Shown: positions 8,268 to 18,309, numbered from the stretch's first letter. The stretch is DNA of 35,699 nt from Psychrobacter okhotskensis (GCF_013248965.1 NZ_JABRVQ010000030.1:1-35699); one strand, 5' to 3'. The notes: a model not told the origin generated them from the sequence alone. Made by a program: numbers and translations.

Positions 8268-9052
8268 AAAAATGCCTGACATGATTTTATAAAGTAGTTA
8301 TAGCAATGCACTTCTTATAGTAATAAAGCACTTATAATAAACCACTTTATAAGAAAAATTTATAGGCAAATATAGTGCGCTATAACAAAAACAACGCCTC
8401 GCATTGACCATCAAAACCTATCTTGGTCAAAAAATCAGCGGCAGTAGTGCCATAGTGTAGCATGCCAAGTGCTCAAGCCCTATAGAAGCTGCGCGTTATC
8501 TGTCATTTTATCCCTATCATTTGATCGCTAAATCATCGACAATTAACTCTCTAAAATATGACGTTGCTGTAATTTACTGTATATTTGTCGATGTCAGCAC
8601 CATTCGATATCGCTCGTTGCGACGGCTCATGCTAAACTGCAAAGCTGAAACGTAATAGACAGAGATGTTCAGGATATATCCGCTGGTAGGGCCTTGAATA
8701 CACTAAGATAAATACGGAAGACCTTCTGCCATTCAAAGCGCTCTAGATAGATGAACGGCAAAATAGATAACGAAAAAATAGACGAAGCCGCGGTTATTCT
8801 ATAAAGTAAGCTCTATTTTGCTGTATGCTATGGCACGGTATTTTTAAAAATGTACTTTTAAACTGGTACTATTAAATAAGCCATTGCAAAAACTGTATTT
8901 GATAAAAATTATGTTGATTACGAGTCGGCTTACCTATTAGCATACTCAATAATAAACCGTTAACTGGTGCGTTACGCATCGTTTTTATTATTAACCTTAT
9001 ATATAGCATGATAGCGCCGCTGCTATTATGCGTCTTGTGTCGGAGAAGAAGT
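8268..9052. other. Long intergenic region between divergent rluD and bamD
   Basis: About 785 bases without a credible gene. It must hold promoters for both flanking genes. Several AT-rich -10-like hexamers are present, but no clearly spaced pair stands out. A 17-codon frame at 8751-8804 lacks a good ribosome binding site. GTGCGTTACGCAT (about 8967-8979) just upstream of bamD is a near-palindrome that could bind a regulator. No tRNA or terminator was seen. Confidence 0.4.
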
Positions 9053-10288
9053 ATGCACGCTGTTGGCAATACGTTTATCAAACTGTCCTCAATCACCCTG
9101 CTTGCGCTAAGTGTCAACTTGGTGGGTTGTCAGACTTTTAAGAACCTGACCAATAAAAACGTCGATGCAGTCGAAACCGCCGAGAAGTCAGAGCAAGGCT
9201 ACTATAACGATGCCATCGCTCAGATTGACAAAGCTCGTTATACCCAAGCGATTGAAGACTTGACCAATCTGCGTACTTTTTATCCTACCGGACAGTATGC
9301 TGAACAAGCGCTGCTCGATATGATGTATGCCCAGTATGAAAGCGGTAAGTTTGAGTTGGCAGCAGCCAGCGCTGATCAGTTTATTGGTCTCTACCCTTCT
9401 AATCCGCAAGTCAGCTACGCCTATTACGTGCGCGGTGTGGCCAATATGCAGGGCTCATCTGAAGGCCTTAAATTGTTTAAGCTGAATCAAGCTGAGCGTG
9501 ATACTGCCTATCTGCGTATCGCCTTTGCCAACTTTCAAGAGCTTATTAATAAGTACCCCAATAGCCCTTATACGCCAGATGCTGCACAGCGTATGACCTT
9601 TATTTACAATCAGTTTGCTGAAAGTGAGCTGAGTGCGGCCAGTTGGTATATTGAGCGTGAAGCTTATGTCGCGGCTGTCAACCGTGCCAAATGGGTCTTT
9701 CAATACTATCCACTGAGCGAGTCTGTACCCGAAGCCATCGCCATTCTCGCCTACAGCCATGAAAAGCTAGGGCTAACCGACTTGGCCAAAGAGTACAAAA
9801 CCCTATTACAAATCAACTATCCAAATTGGCTAACCAGTGATGGACGCGTCAAGCTCAATACCAAGCGTGACCGCACTTGGTTTAACAAGCTGACCTTTGG
9901 TAAGCTTGGCCGTTCGGGTATCAAAGACAGCTCAGTCTCTCAAGGTAACTACACTGGCGCAACCAAAACCCAAGTCGTTCGTAACGCCAATCAGTTGCGA
10001 TTGCCAAATGACAATGCAACTAACGCCAATGCTGCTAACGCTAATGCACCACTAAATACCTCTCCAACGAACCGTATTGGTGGTATCAATGTCGGCTTAG
10101 GTCTGCCTGAGGCGTCCTCTGAACGCGTTACCAACCAAGCCAGCACTGGCTCTACCGCTAGAGAAGCGAATGTTGATCCGCAGAACATCAACCCAACGCG
10201 CCGTACCACGCTATCTGATGAGAATAATAGCGATAGTATTCGTCTAACACCAATGGACAATGATATAGTCATAGAAGAAGCTGAATAG
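9053..10288 (+). CDS. bamD: Outer membrane assembly lipoprotein BamD (ComL)
   Basis: A 411-residue lipoprotein subunit of the BAM complex, which inserts beta-barrel proteins into the outer membrane. The signal peptide ends in lipobox LVGC (Cys26). TPR-type segments follow, including AIAQIDKARYTQAIEDLTNL, PTGQYAEQALLDMMYAQYES and SYAYYVRGVANMQ. Start 9053 has GGAG seven bases upstream and begins a clean signal peptide; the frame also reaches 9008. E. coli BamD has 245 residues. The extra ~150 C-terminal residues are Asn/Ala/Thr-rich low complexity with short NANAANANA-type repeats (around 10007-10050) and an acidic end. The core assignment is firm; the role of the tail is unknown. Confidence 0.93.
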   Translation: MHAVGNTFIKLSSITLLALSVNLVGCQTFKNLTNKNVDAVETAEKSEQGYYNDAIAQIDKARYTQAIEDLTNLRTFYPTGQYAEQALLDMMYAQYESGKFELAAASADQFIGLYPSNPQVSYAYYVRGVANMQGSSEGLKLFKLNQAERDTAYLRIAFANFQELINKYPNSPYTPDAAQRMTFIYNQFAESELSAASWYIEREAYVAAVNRAKWVFQYYPLSESVPEAIAILAYSHEKLGLTDLAKEYKTLLQINYPNWLTSDGRVKLNTKRDRTWFNKLTFGKLGRSGIKDSSVSQGNYTGATKTQVVRNANQLRLPNDNATNANAANANAPLNTSPTNRIGGINVGLGLPEASSERVTNQASTGSTAREANVDPQNINPTRRTTLSDENNSDSIRLTPMDNDIVIEEAE

Positions 10289-10339
10289 TTAGCGTTCATA
10301 GCCTTACACTGAAGTGATATAGCTAATCTGTAGTTATTT

Positions 10340-10370
10340 AAAAAGGCCAACTGATAGTTGGCCTTTTTTT
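10340..10370 (+). terminator. Intrinsic terminator of bamD
   Basis: A 13-bp perfect stem, AAAAAGGCCAACT / AGTTGGCCTTTTT, with a three-base loop GAT and a following T-run, 51 bases after the bamD stop. Confidence 0.9.
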
Positions 10371-10583
10371 GTTCATACTGATACTGAACAATATCTTTAT
10401 AGATTTTATGTTTTTAATATCGATAATTGTTCATCATTAGTATCAATGCTACTGTAACACACCCGAGTTTGCAGTTAAGGGAAAACTGCTTATGCCTTCG
10501 CAAACCACCCTTTTCTAACAACTCACCATAAACGTAGCAGAATTAAGCCCCTCATTATTTAACGCCATTGCCTTTTAAAAGTA

Positions 10584-10615
10584 GACCGGCCCCCGATAAT
10601 TATCGAGGGCCAGTC
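10584..10615 (-). terminator. Hairpin downstream of the alkaline phosphatase gene
   Basis: Arms around 10588-10594 and 10605-10611 (GGCCCCC / GAGGGCC, one mismatch) enclose the palindrome GATAATTATC and extend outward with GAC/GTC pairing. On the minus strand it is followed by TCTACTTTTAAAA, a modest T-rich tract. It is 26 bases past the minus-strand stop, so it probably terminates that gene. Confidence 0.55.
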
Positions 10616-10640
10616 AAATATTTAGGCAGGTATTAATGTA

Positions 10641-12272
10641 TTAGTCTTCTAGTGCTTCCATAGCGTGTTGACCTACTTCTGTGTGATGCAGTACTTTGCC
10701 AAAGGGTACGGTAGTATCTCCCGGGCCTTGGGTAAATACCAGTACCGGTGTATTGGTATGGGTGCCGGTGGCCCAGACTACGTTTTGCTGTTCAGCCACT
10801 TCGCGAGCCAGCAGGTTTTGACGATTGTCGTCAGTTTGGTAAGCGAAAAAGGCACCGTTAACGTCCATTTTTGGAACGGTTTTGGTGCTTAGATAAGGAT
10901 GGCCTTCGGTGTAAAGAGGATTGTCCTCGGTTGCGAGTACGCGCGCAGCTTGAGCTTCTGTAATGTCAAAGCCAGTTTCAGAATTTACAATGCGAGCTAA
11001 GCTGGCAGGTGTTTGCTGGTCTGCTTCTAGTGCATCGAACTGGCTGTAAAATATGTCGCCGTAGGAGGATTTTTGCTCGTAGAGTGTATCGAGGGTCGCT
11101 ACGTCGCCGAAGTTGAAGAGCGGTTGGAACTGTTGCTCTTTGAAAACGTTGCCTGGTAGGTCACGTCCGTGGGGTAGATCATTAGCAGAATAGCTGAAGC
11201 CAAAGCCACCTGTCTCGTGATCAGCGGTTACCACAATCAGGGTATCGTCACGGCCTTCTGCCCAATCCAATACATAATTAAGTGTTTCGTTCAACCGCAG
11301 CATTTCGTGCAGCATAGTGCCAGTGTCGTTGTAGTGCCCTGCCCAATCTATTTGCCCAGCTTCAATCATCAGGAAAAATCCTTCGTCGTTTTTGGACAAC
11401 GAATTAATCGCTTTTTCTGACATTTCTTTTAGCGTTGGTATGGTGCGGGCGGGGTCATTCTTAGTTTGGTGCTCGGTAATACCGTTTGGCAACGATGAAT
11501 AAGCAAATAAGCCAAGTATTTTACCGTCGGCCTTTTCCATCTGTGAGCGGTTGAACGCTAAATCATAGTTCTTCTGCTGTGCTTCAGCGATCAAGTTTCG
11601 GTTGTCTTTACGCTTGGATTTAATAACGACGCTACCTTCGGACAGCACTTCCAATTCTTGGCGGACAGCTGATTGCTCATCATTGACGGACTCAGGAATC
11701 CAGTAACGCAGACCACCGGACAACATGACATCTACGTTATTGTTCAGCAGGTCTTCAGCAATTTCATTTTCTAAGCTGCGATGGCTCTGGTGCGCGGCAA
11801 AGCCAGCTGGGGTTGCATGAGTAATGCGGGTATCGGACACCAGCCCGGTGGATTTGCCTAGTTTTTTGGCCTTTTCCAGTATACTTTCTGCGCTGTTACC
11901 GTCTTTATCCGTGCCAACCATCTCAGCACCAGCTAGCTTACCGGTTGCCAGTTGTGTAGCGGAAGCGGCAGAATCGACCACTAGGTTGTTGTTGGCGTGG
12001 GTCATAGAAATACCCATACGGCCGTTAGCAGCGATCCGGTCAAAGGCTGTTGTGCCGTCGGTGATTACCGAGTTTGGCGCTTGCTTGGCGTACGCCAATA
12101 GTAGACCAACTTGTTGTGGCCCCATACCGTCGCCAATGATCATAATGACGTTTTTGGCTTTTTCCGGCGTGGATTGTACTGCTTGCGGCGCAGATTGCAT
12201 TGTTGTACACGCTGTCAGCATCAGGTAGGTTGTGACCATTCCTGCTGCTACTGTGGCTTTACGGACGTTCAT
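10641..12272 (-). CDS. Alkaline phosphatase, PhoA family, predicted lipoprotein
   Basis: A 543-residue phosphomonoesterase that releases phosphate from organic esters outside the cytoplasm. The nucleophile region DSAASATQLATGKL and all metal-site motifs are visible: IIGDGMG (Asp), QIDWAGHYND (Asp and His), TADHETGG (Asp-His) and TGTHTNTP (His). It has Trp where E. coli PhoA has Lys328 (QIDWAGH), a variant seen in other bacterial PhoA enzymes. The N-terminus ends in lipobox LTAC (Cys22), so the enzyme is probably membrane-tethered rather than free in the periplasm. ATG 12272 follows TAGGA. It is monocistronic with a hairpin downstream. I could not find a convincing Pho box upstream, so phosphate control is unproven. 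Confidence 0.9.
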   Translation of the reverse strand: MNVRKATVAAGMVTTYLMLTACTTMQSAPQAVQSTPEKAKNVIMIIGDGMGPQQVGLLLAYAKQAPNSVITDGTTAFDRIAANGRMGISMTHANNNLVVDSAASATQLATGKLAGAEMVGTDKDGNSAESILEKAKKLGKSTGLVSDTRITHATPAGFAAHQSHRSLENEIAEDLLNNNVDVMLSGGLRYWIPESVNDEQSAVRQELEVLSEGSVVIKSKRKDNRNLIAEAQQKNYDLAFNRSQMEKADGKILGLFAYSSLPNGITEHQTKNDPARTIPTLKEMSEKAINSLSKNDEGFFLMIEAGQIDWAGHYNDTGTMLHEMLRLNETLNYVLDWAEGRDDTLIVVTADHETGGFGFSYSANDLPHGRDLPGNVFKEQQFQPLFNFGDVATLDTLYEQKSSYGDIFYSQFDALEADQQTPASLARIVNSETGFDITEAQAARVLATEDNPLYTEGHPYLSTKTVPKMDVNGAFFAYQTDDNRQNLLAREVAEQQNVVWATGTHTNTPVLVFTQGPGDTTVPFGKVLHHTEVGQHAMEALED

Positions 12273-12804
12273 AATAAAATCCTATTACGGTTGGTGTTTT
12301 CATGGCTATTTGGGTGCGACTATTGCCACCTCAGCTGTCGTCCAGATGTTTACCTAGAGTGATATGGTGTAGCTCTCGTTCGTCAGCGGAGCCGATTATT
12401 TGACTGCTCTCTACCTCCAGCAGAATTAATAGACATGGCTTTTTTACGCAAACCTTCGTGAAGTACGCGCACTCCATGGCTCATTGAACTCATACCGTTT
12501 TCTTAATAACTTCCCTATTAAAATGAATCTTCATTGCAGTGAGGAAGCATTCAAACGAATACACTAACACAATTCCGTAACAATATTTCACCGAGTTTAA
12601 TGACAAATTATCAGTAACTTGGCTTAATCGAAATGCCAGTATACATTTACAAAGGGCTTAAAAGTCATAACAGACTACAGTGATATTTTATTGAGAAATC
12701 AAACGAATTATACTAACGGTTTCTCATCTATTTGAAACTATTTTAGGTATTGGTAGCCCTATTTATGAATTGTATGTAGACCTTGTGGTAAAATATTTGT
12801 CCTT
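12273..12804. other. Intergenic region between divergent alkaline phosphatase and dnaG
   Basis: 532 bases without a credible gene; promoters for both neighbours should lie here. An imperfect inverted repeat TGAATCTTC (12524-12532) / GAAGCATTCA (12544-12553) could be an operator. TGACAAATTATCAG near 12600 is only loosely like a Pho box and is over 300 bases from the phosphatase start. Confidence 0.35.
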
Positions 12805-14997
12805 ATGAGTATCCCAAACCATATTCTCGAACAATTAAATAGCCAAGCTGACTTAATCAGTATTATTGGGCGTCACACGACGCTCAAACGTGCTGGTAGT
12901 GAGTTTAAAGGCTGTTGCCCGTTTCATGGTGAAAAATCACCGTCTTTTTATGTCAATCCACAAAAAAATATCTATCACTGCTTTGGTTGTAGTGTCGGTG
13001 GCAATGCCATCAGTTTTTTACGTGATTATGAAAACCTAACGTTCATCGAAGCGGTCAATGAGCTGTCAAAACAAACGGGTATCGAAGTCCCAAAAGAAGA
13101 ACAGCAAAACGTTAGTTATCAGCGTACTAAAAAACAAGCTGCTATAAAACCCGCCTCGCGTGCACCCGCTGCTGAAACTGCAAAATTTCAGCCAGCAGTG
13201 GATAACCAATTACCAGCAAGCATAGCAACCGATTCTCAGCAGAAAAACTATACAGATCAGCCCACTTATTATGACCATAATAATCATGATAGTAGCTACG
13301 ATCATAACTATGAAAACAGCTACGACAGCTATCCACCGCTAGACGCTTACGATTCAGCGCCTTATCCAATGGATTCTTATCCTGCCGACTATCAAGATGC
13401 AACTAACAATGGCGCTCCACCTGCATGGTTGACCGATACCAATGCTGGCGCAGGCTCACATAGTGACAATAGTGTCTCAGATAAAGACGGCAATCTATAC
13501 GATTTACTGGAACAAATTCAGCAGTTCTATCAACACAACCTCACTATCCATCCGCATGCCAAGCATTATTTCTTATCGCGTGGCATTACTGAAGATATCT
13601 TTGAGACTTTTGGTCTCGGTTATGCACCCTTCGGTTGGCAGCATCTTGAGCATCAATTCCCGCAAGATATTGAAGGTCTAAAAGCGCTTGGTTTAGTGCG
13701 CCAATCAGAATCTGGGCGCGATTACGACTTGCTTCGCGATCGGGTGATTTTTCCGATTCGTGACAATCAAGGTCGCACCATTGGCTTTGGTGGTCGCGCG
13801 CTCGATGATGACGTGAAGCCCAAATATATCAACTCCTCTGACTCGCCCGTTTTTCATAAGCAGCATGTGCTGTACGGCTATTATGAATCACGCCAGCAAC
13901 GTGCGGATAGTTGGCTGGTGGTCGAAGGTTATATGGATGTAATTGCCCTTTACCAATCCGGTATCTATGGCGCGATTGCCTCTATGGGTACGGCGATTAA
14001 TGAGAGTCAAATCTCGCGATTATTAACGCTAAATCCTACCCTGACATTAAGCTTCGATGGTGATAGTGCAGGACAAAAAGCGGCTTGGCGAACGCTAGAA
14101 GTTGCTCTGCCTGTACTGGCTGATGATAAAGAGCTACGGTTTTTGACACTGCCCAACAATCATGACCCTGACACCTTTATCAAGAGTCAAGGCGGTGACG
14201 CTATGCGAGAGCAAATCAAAAATGCCATGCCGCTGTCACAGTATATTTTTGCCTACTTAAGCGAGCGCTATGATTTGACCTTGGTAGAAGGCAAAGCCAA
14301 ACTGATGTCACAGGTACGTTCACTAACCATGGCGCTTCCCAAAGGCAGTAGCTTTCGTTACCTACTAAATAATGATATCTATCAAAAGCTAGGTGGTAAG
14401 CGTAGCCAAAACAAAGAAGCAAGGGACGCGCTGCTAGATTTCGATGGTGATATGACCATCAGCCAGCAATTGCAGCTTTGTTTTTTATTCCAGCCGCGTG
14501 CACTGCTTGAAGATCCTATTGAGTCGATCTGGCAACAGGCCGGTATCAACCGCATCAACCTGCCAGCTCATATCAAGGAAAAAGCCTCGCCTGATATCTT
14601 GCGTGCACTTGCTTGGGAAGACTTGCAAGATGATGCCCTGCTCGATATCGTCAGCACTATCAAGCGCTGCCTCAATTATTTACCGCAGGACGCCAACGCC
14701 GCTGCGCACTTTATCCTGTCGAACGTCAAACCGATTACCCAAGAGATGCTGAGTCGTAACTGGGGCGGCTTTTATAAAACCCTAACGACAAGAAATATTT
14801 TGAGCCTTGATGAGCTGATTGAAAACTTGGTCAGTCAGCTTCTCGAACGCAATATGAAGAAAAAGATACAAGAGCTGATAAAAAACCCCGATCATATTAA
14901 GCTGGCGATTGTCCGTAAGCAGACACAGCTATTGAACGATTGGCTACGTGCTCAGCAAGCCGAACAATCGGCGCAGATGGTCACCGTGCAGTCTTAA
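12805..14997 (+). CDS. dnaG: DNA primase DnaG with a Tyr/Asp-rich linker insertion
   Basis: A 730-residue replication primase that makes RNA primers and binds DnaB. The N-terminal zinc-binding domain (about 1-100) has ligands Cys38, His41, Cys59 and Cys62. The TOPRIM core carries VVEGYMDVIAL (from about 371) and LSFDGDSAGQKAAW. A C-terminal helicase-interaction region follows. E. coli DnaG has 581 residues. Most of the excess is a low-complexity stretch at about 101-228, rich in Tyr, Asp, Asn, Ser and Pro, between the zinc domain and the polymerase domain. It lies about 470 bases upstream of rpoD, recalling the macromolecular-synthesis operon but without rpsU. The ribosome binding site before ATG 12805 is weak. 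Confidence 0.95.
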   Translation: MSIPNHILEQLNSQADLISIIGRHTTLKRAGSEFKGCCPFHGEKSPSFYVNPQKNIYHCFGCSVGGNAISFLRDYENLTFIEAVNELSKQTGIEVPKEEQQNVSYQRTKKQAAIKPASRAPAAETAKFQPAVDNQLPASIATDSQQKNYTDQPTYYDHNNHDSSYDHNYENSYDSYPPLDAYDSAPYPMDSYPADYQDATNNGAPPAWLTDTNAGAGSHSDNSVSDKDGNLYDLLEQIQQFYQHNLTIHPHAKHYFLSRGITEDIFETFGLGYAPFGWQHLEHQFPQDIEGLKALGLVRQSESGRDYDLLRDRVIFPIRDNQGRTIGFGGRALDDDVKPKYINSSDSPVFHKQHVLYGYYESRQQRADSWLVVEGYMDVIALYQSGIYGAIASMGTAINESQISRLLTLNPTLTLSFDGDSAGQKAAWRTLEVALPVLADDKELRFLTLPNNHDPDTFIKSQGGDAMREQIKNAMPLSQYIFAYLSERYDLTLVEGKAKLMSQVRSLTMALPKGSSFRYLLNNDIYQKLGGKRSQNKEARDALLDFDGDMTISQQLQLCFLFQPRALLEDPIESIWQQAGINRINLPAHIKEKASPDILRALAWEDLQDDALLDIVSTIKRCLNYLPQDANAAAHFILSNVKPITQEMLSRNWGGFYKTLTTRNILSLDELIENLVSQLLERNMKKKIQELIKNPDHIKLAIVRKQTQLLNDWLRAQQAEQSAQMVTVQS

Positions 14998-15464
14998 TAT
15001 CTGATGTTATTTTTGGTTTATAAATTGGCAGCCCTTTAAAAGTATGGTGGTTGCCCCCACTACTAGTGATTATGGCCAATCGCTCAAGCCATCTTTATCA
15101 TTCATTATACGAACAATAAACCATTATACGAATCGAAAATAATGAGTAAATATGATAGAGAGCATGCACTACCTCGTGCTTGACTACACTGGTCTGTGTT
15201 AAACTGTGTCGCTAACTATTTATAGCATGGCTTACGAAATGACTATAAGCGTGCATCGTTAAGCACAAATTTTTAGTATTACTTTTAACAATTATTATTT
15301 TTGATATATTTTTAACAGTTTTTTAGCTCCGTTATTGTAGTGTTTTGAGCCTTTATTCATATCCACTCATTTTTGATATTGTTGACTGTCCCTACGCCTT
15401 ATTTTGATTAATCGATTGATTAGATCAACGCACCGAGCGAGCGCTAGCGAGTCACCCTATAAAA
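14998..15464. other. dnaG-rpoD intergenic region
   Basis: 467 bases with no gene or clear terminator after dnaG. It probably holds the rpoD promoter. A TTGACT at 15180 with TAAACT at 15200 is spaced only 14 bases apart, so it is a weak candidate. An interrupted palindrome TTGATTAATC / GATTAGATCAA (15404-15428) lies 36 bases before the rpoD start and could be an operator. Confidence 0.35.
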
Positions 15465-17411
15465 ATGTCCGATGCAAGTAAGCGAGTATTTATGAACGAT
15501 AAGTCAGTTTCTAAGTCCACCTCTCAACTGGCCACCTTAATCCAAATGGGTAAAGAGCAAGGGTACCTTACCTATGCCGAGGTGAATGACCAACTACCCG
15601 ATTCTATTACCGAAAGTGACCAGATCGAAGACATCGTGCAAATGCTGACCGACGTCGGCATTAAAATCTTTGAATCTGCCCCCGATGCCGATGACATCTT
15701 GATGAACGATGATTCAAGTGATGATGACATGGCAGCGGATGAGGCAGCGGCCGTCTTGGCCTCTGTTGAAACAGAGCCTGGTCGCACCACTGACCCTGTG
15801 CGTATGTATATGCGTGAGATGGGTACGGTTGACCTCTTAACCCGTGAAGGCGAGATTGCCATTGCCAAGCGCATCGAAGAAGGTATTCGTGACGTCCAGC
15901 ATGCAATGTCATACTGGCCGGGTACGGTACAGTTCGTCCTTGATGAATATCAAAAAGTGCAAGATGGCGACAAAAAGCTCTCTGATGTGATCACCGGCTT
16001 TTTGGATCCTGAGACCGAAGAAGACAAAATAGCGGCTCAAGAAGCCAAAGAAGCGGCGAAAGAAGAAAGAGAGCGCATCAAAGAAGAAAAAGAAAACCCG
16101 CCTGTCGTCAAGCCAAAAGCCAATGCGAAAGACGATCTCGATGATGACGACGCTGATGATATTGATGACGCTGAGGAAGAGGAAGAAGAAACTGGCGGCA
16201 TCGATCCAGAAGAAGTACGCTTGCGTCTAGAAGAGATCGAAAACCTATTTATTAAAGCCAAACAGGCCTTACTCGACTATGGTCGTGGTAGCGCACAAGC
16301 CGACGAAGCCTATGCACAATTGGCAGAACGCTTTATGATGCTCAAGCTCAACAATCGCTTGTCAGACCAAGTCATGGCTATCATGCATGACGTGTATGAT
16401 GATGTGCGTAAGCAAGAACGTCAAATCATGCGTTTGGTGATTCGCCGTGGTCGTATGCCGCGTGATGAGTTTCGCAAGACCTTCCCTAGTAACGAAACCA
16501 ACGTTGATTGGCTCATTGAGCGCCTAAAAGGCAAGCCCGCTTTTGCTGGTACGCTAGAAAAAGTCACCGATGACGTGATTTTGCTACAACGTAAAATTCG
16601 TGATTACGAGCAGCAGCTCGACATGAAAATCCACGATATGAAAGACGTCGCCCGTCGTATGGCAGTCGGTGAAGCCAAAGCTCGCCGCGCCAAAAAAGAG
16701 ATGGTCGAAGCTAACTTGCGTCTGGTTATCTCTATCGCTAAGAAATATACCAACCGTGGTCTACAGTTCTTGGATTTAATCCAAGAAGGTAATATCGGTC
16801 TGATGAAAGCGGTCGATAAATTTGAATACCGCCGTGGTTATAAGTTCTCGACCTATGCCACTTGGTGGATTCGTCAGGCGATTACCCGCTCTATCGCGGA
16901 TCAGGCGCGTACCATTCGTATCCCTGTGCATATGATTGAGACGATTAATAAAATTAACCGTGTTTCACGTCAGCTATTACAAGAGATGGGACGCGAGCCG
17001 ACACCTGAGGAATTAGGCGAACGCTTAGAGATGGACGAAGTCAAAGTCCGTAAAGTGCTAAAAATCGCCAAAGAGCCTATCTCTATGGAGACGCCTATCG
17101 GTGATGATGAAGACTCACACCTAGGCGATTTCATCGAAGATGGTACGATTTCAAGTCCTGTTGATGATGCAACCGCGGCTGGTCTGCGTGAAGCCACTCG
17201 TGACGTATTGGGTAATCTGACTGAGCGTGAAGCACGTGTCCTAAAAATGCGTTTCGGTATCGATATGCCAACGGATCATACGTTAGAAGAAGTTGGTAAG
17301 CAGTTCGATGTGACGCGTGAGCGTATTCGTCAGATTGAAGCAAAAGCCCTACGTAAATTGCGTCATCCATCACGCTCTGAGCACCTACGCTCTTTCCTTG
17401 AAAATGACTAA
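15465..17411 (+). CDS. rpoD: Primary sigma factor RpoD (sigma-70)
   Basis: A 648-residue housekeeping sigma factor. Region 1.2 includes [20 protein letters not shown] (about 107-126). Regions 2.1-2.4 contain [17 protein letters not shown] and [17 protein letters not shown] (about 415-485). Region 4.2 ends in [21 protein letters not shown] sequence ([17 protein letters not shown]). The non-conserved region between 1.2 and 2.1 carries a Lys/Glu-rich helix and then a run of Asp/Glu around 221-240. Two starts are possible: ATG 15465, or ATG 15492 (residue 10). Neither has a strong Shine-Dalgarno, so the N-terminus is uncertain. A strong terminator follows 53 bases after the stop. Confidence 0.96.
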   Translation: MSDASKRVFMNDKSVSKSTSQLATLIQMGKEQGYLTYAEVNDQLPDSITESDQIEDIVQMLTDVGIKIFESAPDADDILMNDDSSDDDMAADEAAAVLASVETEPGRTTDPVRMYMREMGTVDLLTREGEIAIAKRIEEGIRDVQHAMSYWPGTVQFVLDEYQKVQDGDKKLSDVITGFLDPETEEDKIAAQEAKEAAKEERERIKEEKENPPVVKPKANAKDDLDDDDADDIDDAEEEEEETGGIDPEEVRLRLEEIENLFIKAKQALLDYGRGSAQADEAYAQLAERFMMLKLNNRLSDQVMAIMHDVYDDVRKQERQIMRLVIRRGRMPRDEFRKTFPSNETNVDWLIERLKGKPAFAGTLEKVTDDVILLQRKIRDYEQQLDMKIHDMKDVARRMAVGEAKARRAKKEMVEANLRLVISIAKKYTNRGLQFLDLIQEGNIGLMKAVDKFEYRRGYKFSTYATWWIRQAITRSIADQARTIRIPVHMIETINKINRVSRQLLQEMGREPTPEELGERLEMDEVKVRKVLKIAKEPISMETPIGDDEDSHLGDFIEDGTISSPVDDATAAGLREATRDVLGNLTEREARVLKMRFGIDMPTDHTLEEVGKQFDVTRERIRQIEAKALRKLRHPSRSEHLRSFLEND

Positions 17412-17464
17412 TTTATCTAGGTACAAAATGCTGAACACGATATAAGCATTCTTAAAATCAAATC

Positions 17465-17493
17465 AAAAAAGCTGAGCATGACTCAGCTTTTTT
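17465..17493 (+). terminator. Intrinsic terminator of rpoD
   Basis: AAAAAAGCTGAG and CTCAGCTTTTTT pair perfectly around a five-base loop CATGA, ending in a T-run. Confidence 0.9.
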
Positions 17494-17593
17494 GTGTCTA
17501 CAAGATAGTCATTTATGGTATTGCTAGCTTATTTTAACAATAGCAGTGCTCTTTTTCAGCGCTACTAATTTGCTTCAATACGTATCAGTGCCC

Positions 17594-17622
17594 TTGAATA
17601 ATGGGTCAAATGCCATTATAAA
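17594..17622 (+). promoter_or_regulatory. Candidate sigma-70 promoter for the YbeD-like gene
   Basis: TTGAAT (17594-17599) and TATAAA (17617-17622) are separated by 17 bases, 45 bases before the start of the DUF493 gene and after the rpoD terminator. Confidence 0.5.
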
Positions 17623-17666
17623 TAGCCAGCATGTAAGCGACATTCTCAAATAACGATAAGGATACG

Positions 17667-18026
17667 ATGATGAGCGATAACAACAACCCAAAAAGAGACG
17701 TCAAAGTGACCGAGTTAGTCGCCAATGACGGTATTTTGAAAGGCAAAAAAACCGACGTGCAAAATCCTGAGCTTTGGGAGTTCCCAATGAACTACCCACT
17801 GAGCATCATCGGTCATGAAGGCGAGCATGAGAATTTGCTGAATGAAGTGAAGCTCATCCTCGGTAGCCAGTTCCCAGAGTTTGATTTGGCGTCTATGGAA
17901 GTCAAACCGTCAAAAACAGGACGTTTTCATTCGGTACGTGCCAATCTGTACTTAACCACTGTTGAACAAGTAAATACGCTTTATGCCTCACTAGACGATG
18001 CCAAAACGGTACGCTTGGTTGTATAA
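17667..18026 (+). CDS. YbeD/DUF493 family protein
   Basis: A 119-residue cytosolic protein. Residues from about 30 on match DUF493: LWEFPMNYPLSIIGHEGEHE is followed by a ferredoxin-like alpha/beta region with KPSKTGRFHSVRANLYL and a final segment ending VRLVV. E. coli YbeD is about 87 residues, so this protein has an extra ~30 residues at its N-terminus. Family members resemble ACT-type regulatory domains. YbeD sits near lipB and dacA in enterobacteria, which is not the case here. AAGGATACG precedes tandem ATGs at 17667/17670. It has its own candidate promoter and terminator, so it is probably monocistronic. Biochemical function is unknown. Confidence 0.85.
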   Translation: MMSDNNNPKRDVKVTELVANDGILKGKKTDVQNPELWEFPMNYPLSIIGHEGEHENLLNEVKLILGSQFPEFDLASMEVKPSKTGRFHSVRANLYLTTVEQVNTLYASLDDAKTVRLVV

Positions 18027-18069
18027 ACAGGGAATGGGTGTTTAGAAAAAAACAACCCTTTTTAGGTCT

Positions 18070-18100
18070 AAATCGTCACTCATATGGGTGGCGATTTTTT
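18070..18100 (+). terminator. Intrinsic terminator of the YbeD-like gene
   Basis: AAATCGTCAC pairs with GGTGGCGATTT (one G-T pair) around a short loop, followed by TTTTTT; 44 bases past the stop codon. Confidence 0.75.
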
Positions 18101-18309
18101 GTTGTCTGCGGTACAATCTGCATCCGAATTATTACGGTGATGACCACAACTATCACTCGACCCTTTAGCAAATAATAAAAAGCAAACGACCATCCATTTT
18201 TACAAAAAATTTATTATTTGTGTCATTCGCACCTAACCCTTGCCCCGTCGTCCTTTGCCAAAATTTGGACGCGCTTTCACCCCTTAGCAACATAGTTTGC
18301 TACTAAAAT

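Noticed and set aside
8751..8804. 17-codon ORF upstream of bamD
   Set aside because: No ribosome binding site and no features distinguishing it from chance.
9455..9760. Minus-strand ORF inside bamD
   Set aside because: Opposite conserved TPR coding sequence and without a ribosome binding site.
11824..12228. 134-codon plus-strand ORF antisense to the alkaline phosphatase
   Set aside because: Shadow frame opposite conserved active-site sequence; no start signal or protein-like domain.
12595..12615. Possible Pho box (TGACAAATTATCAG)
   Set aside because: Only a loose match with wrong half-site spacing, and more than 300 bases from the alkaline phosphatase start.
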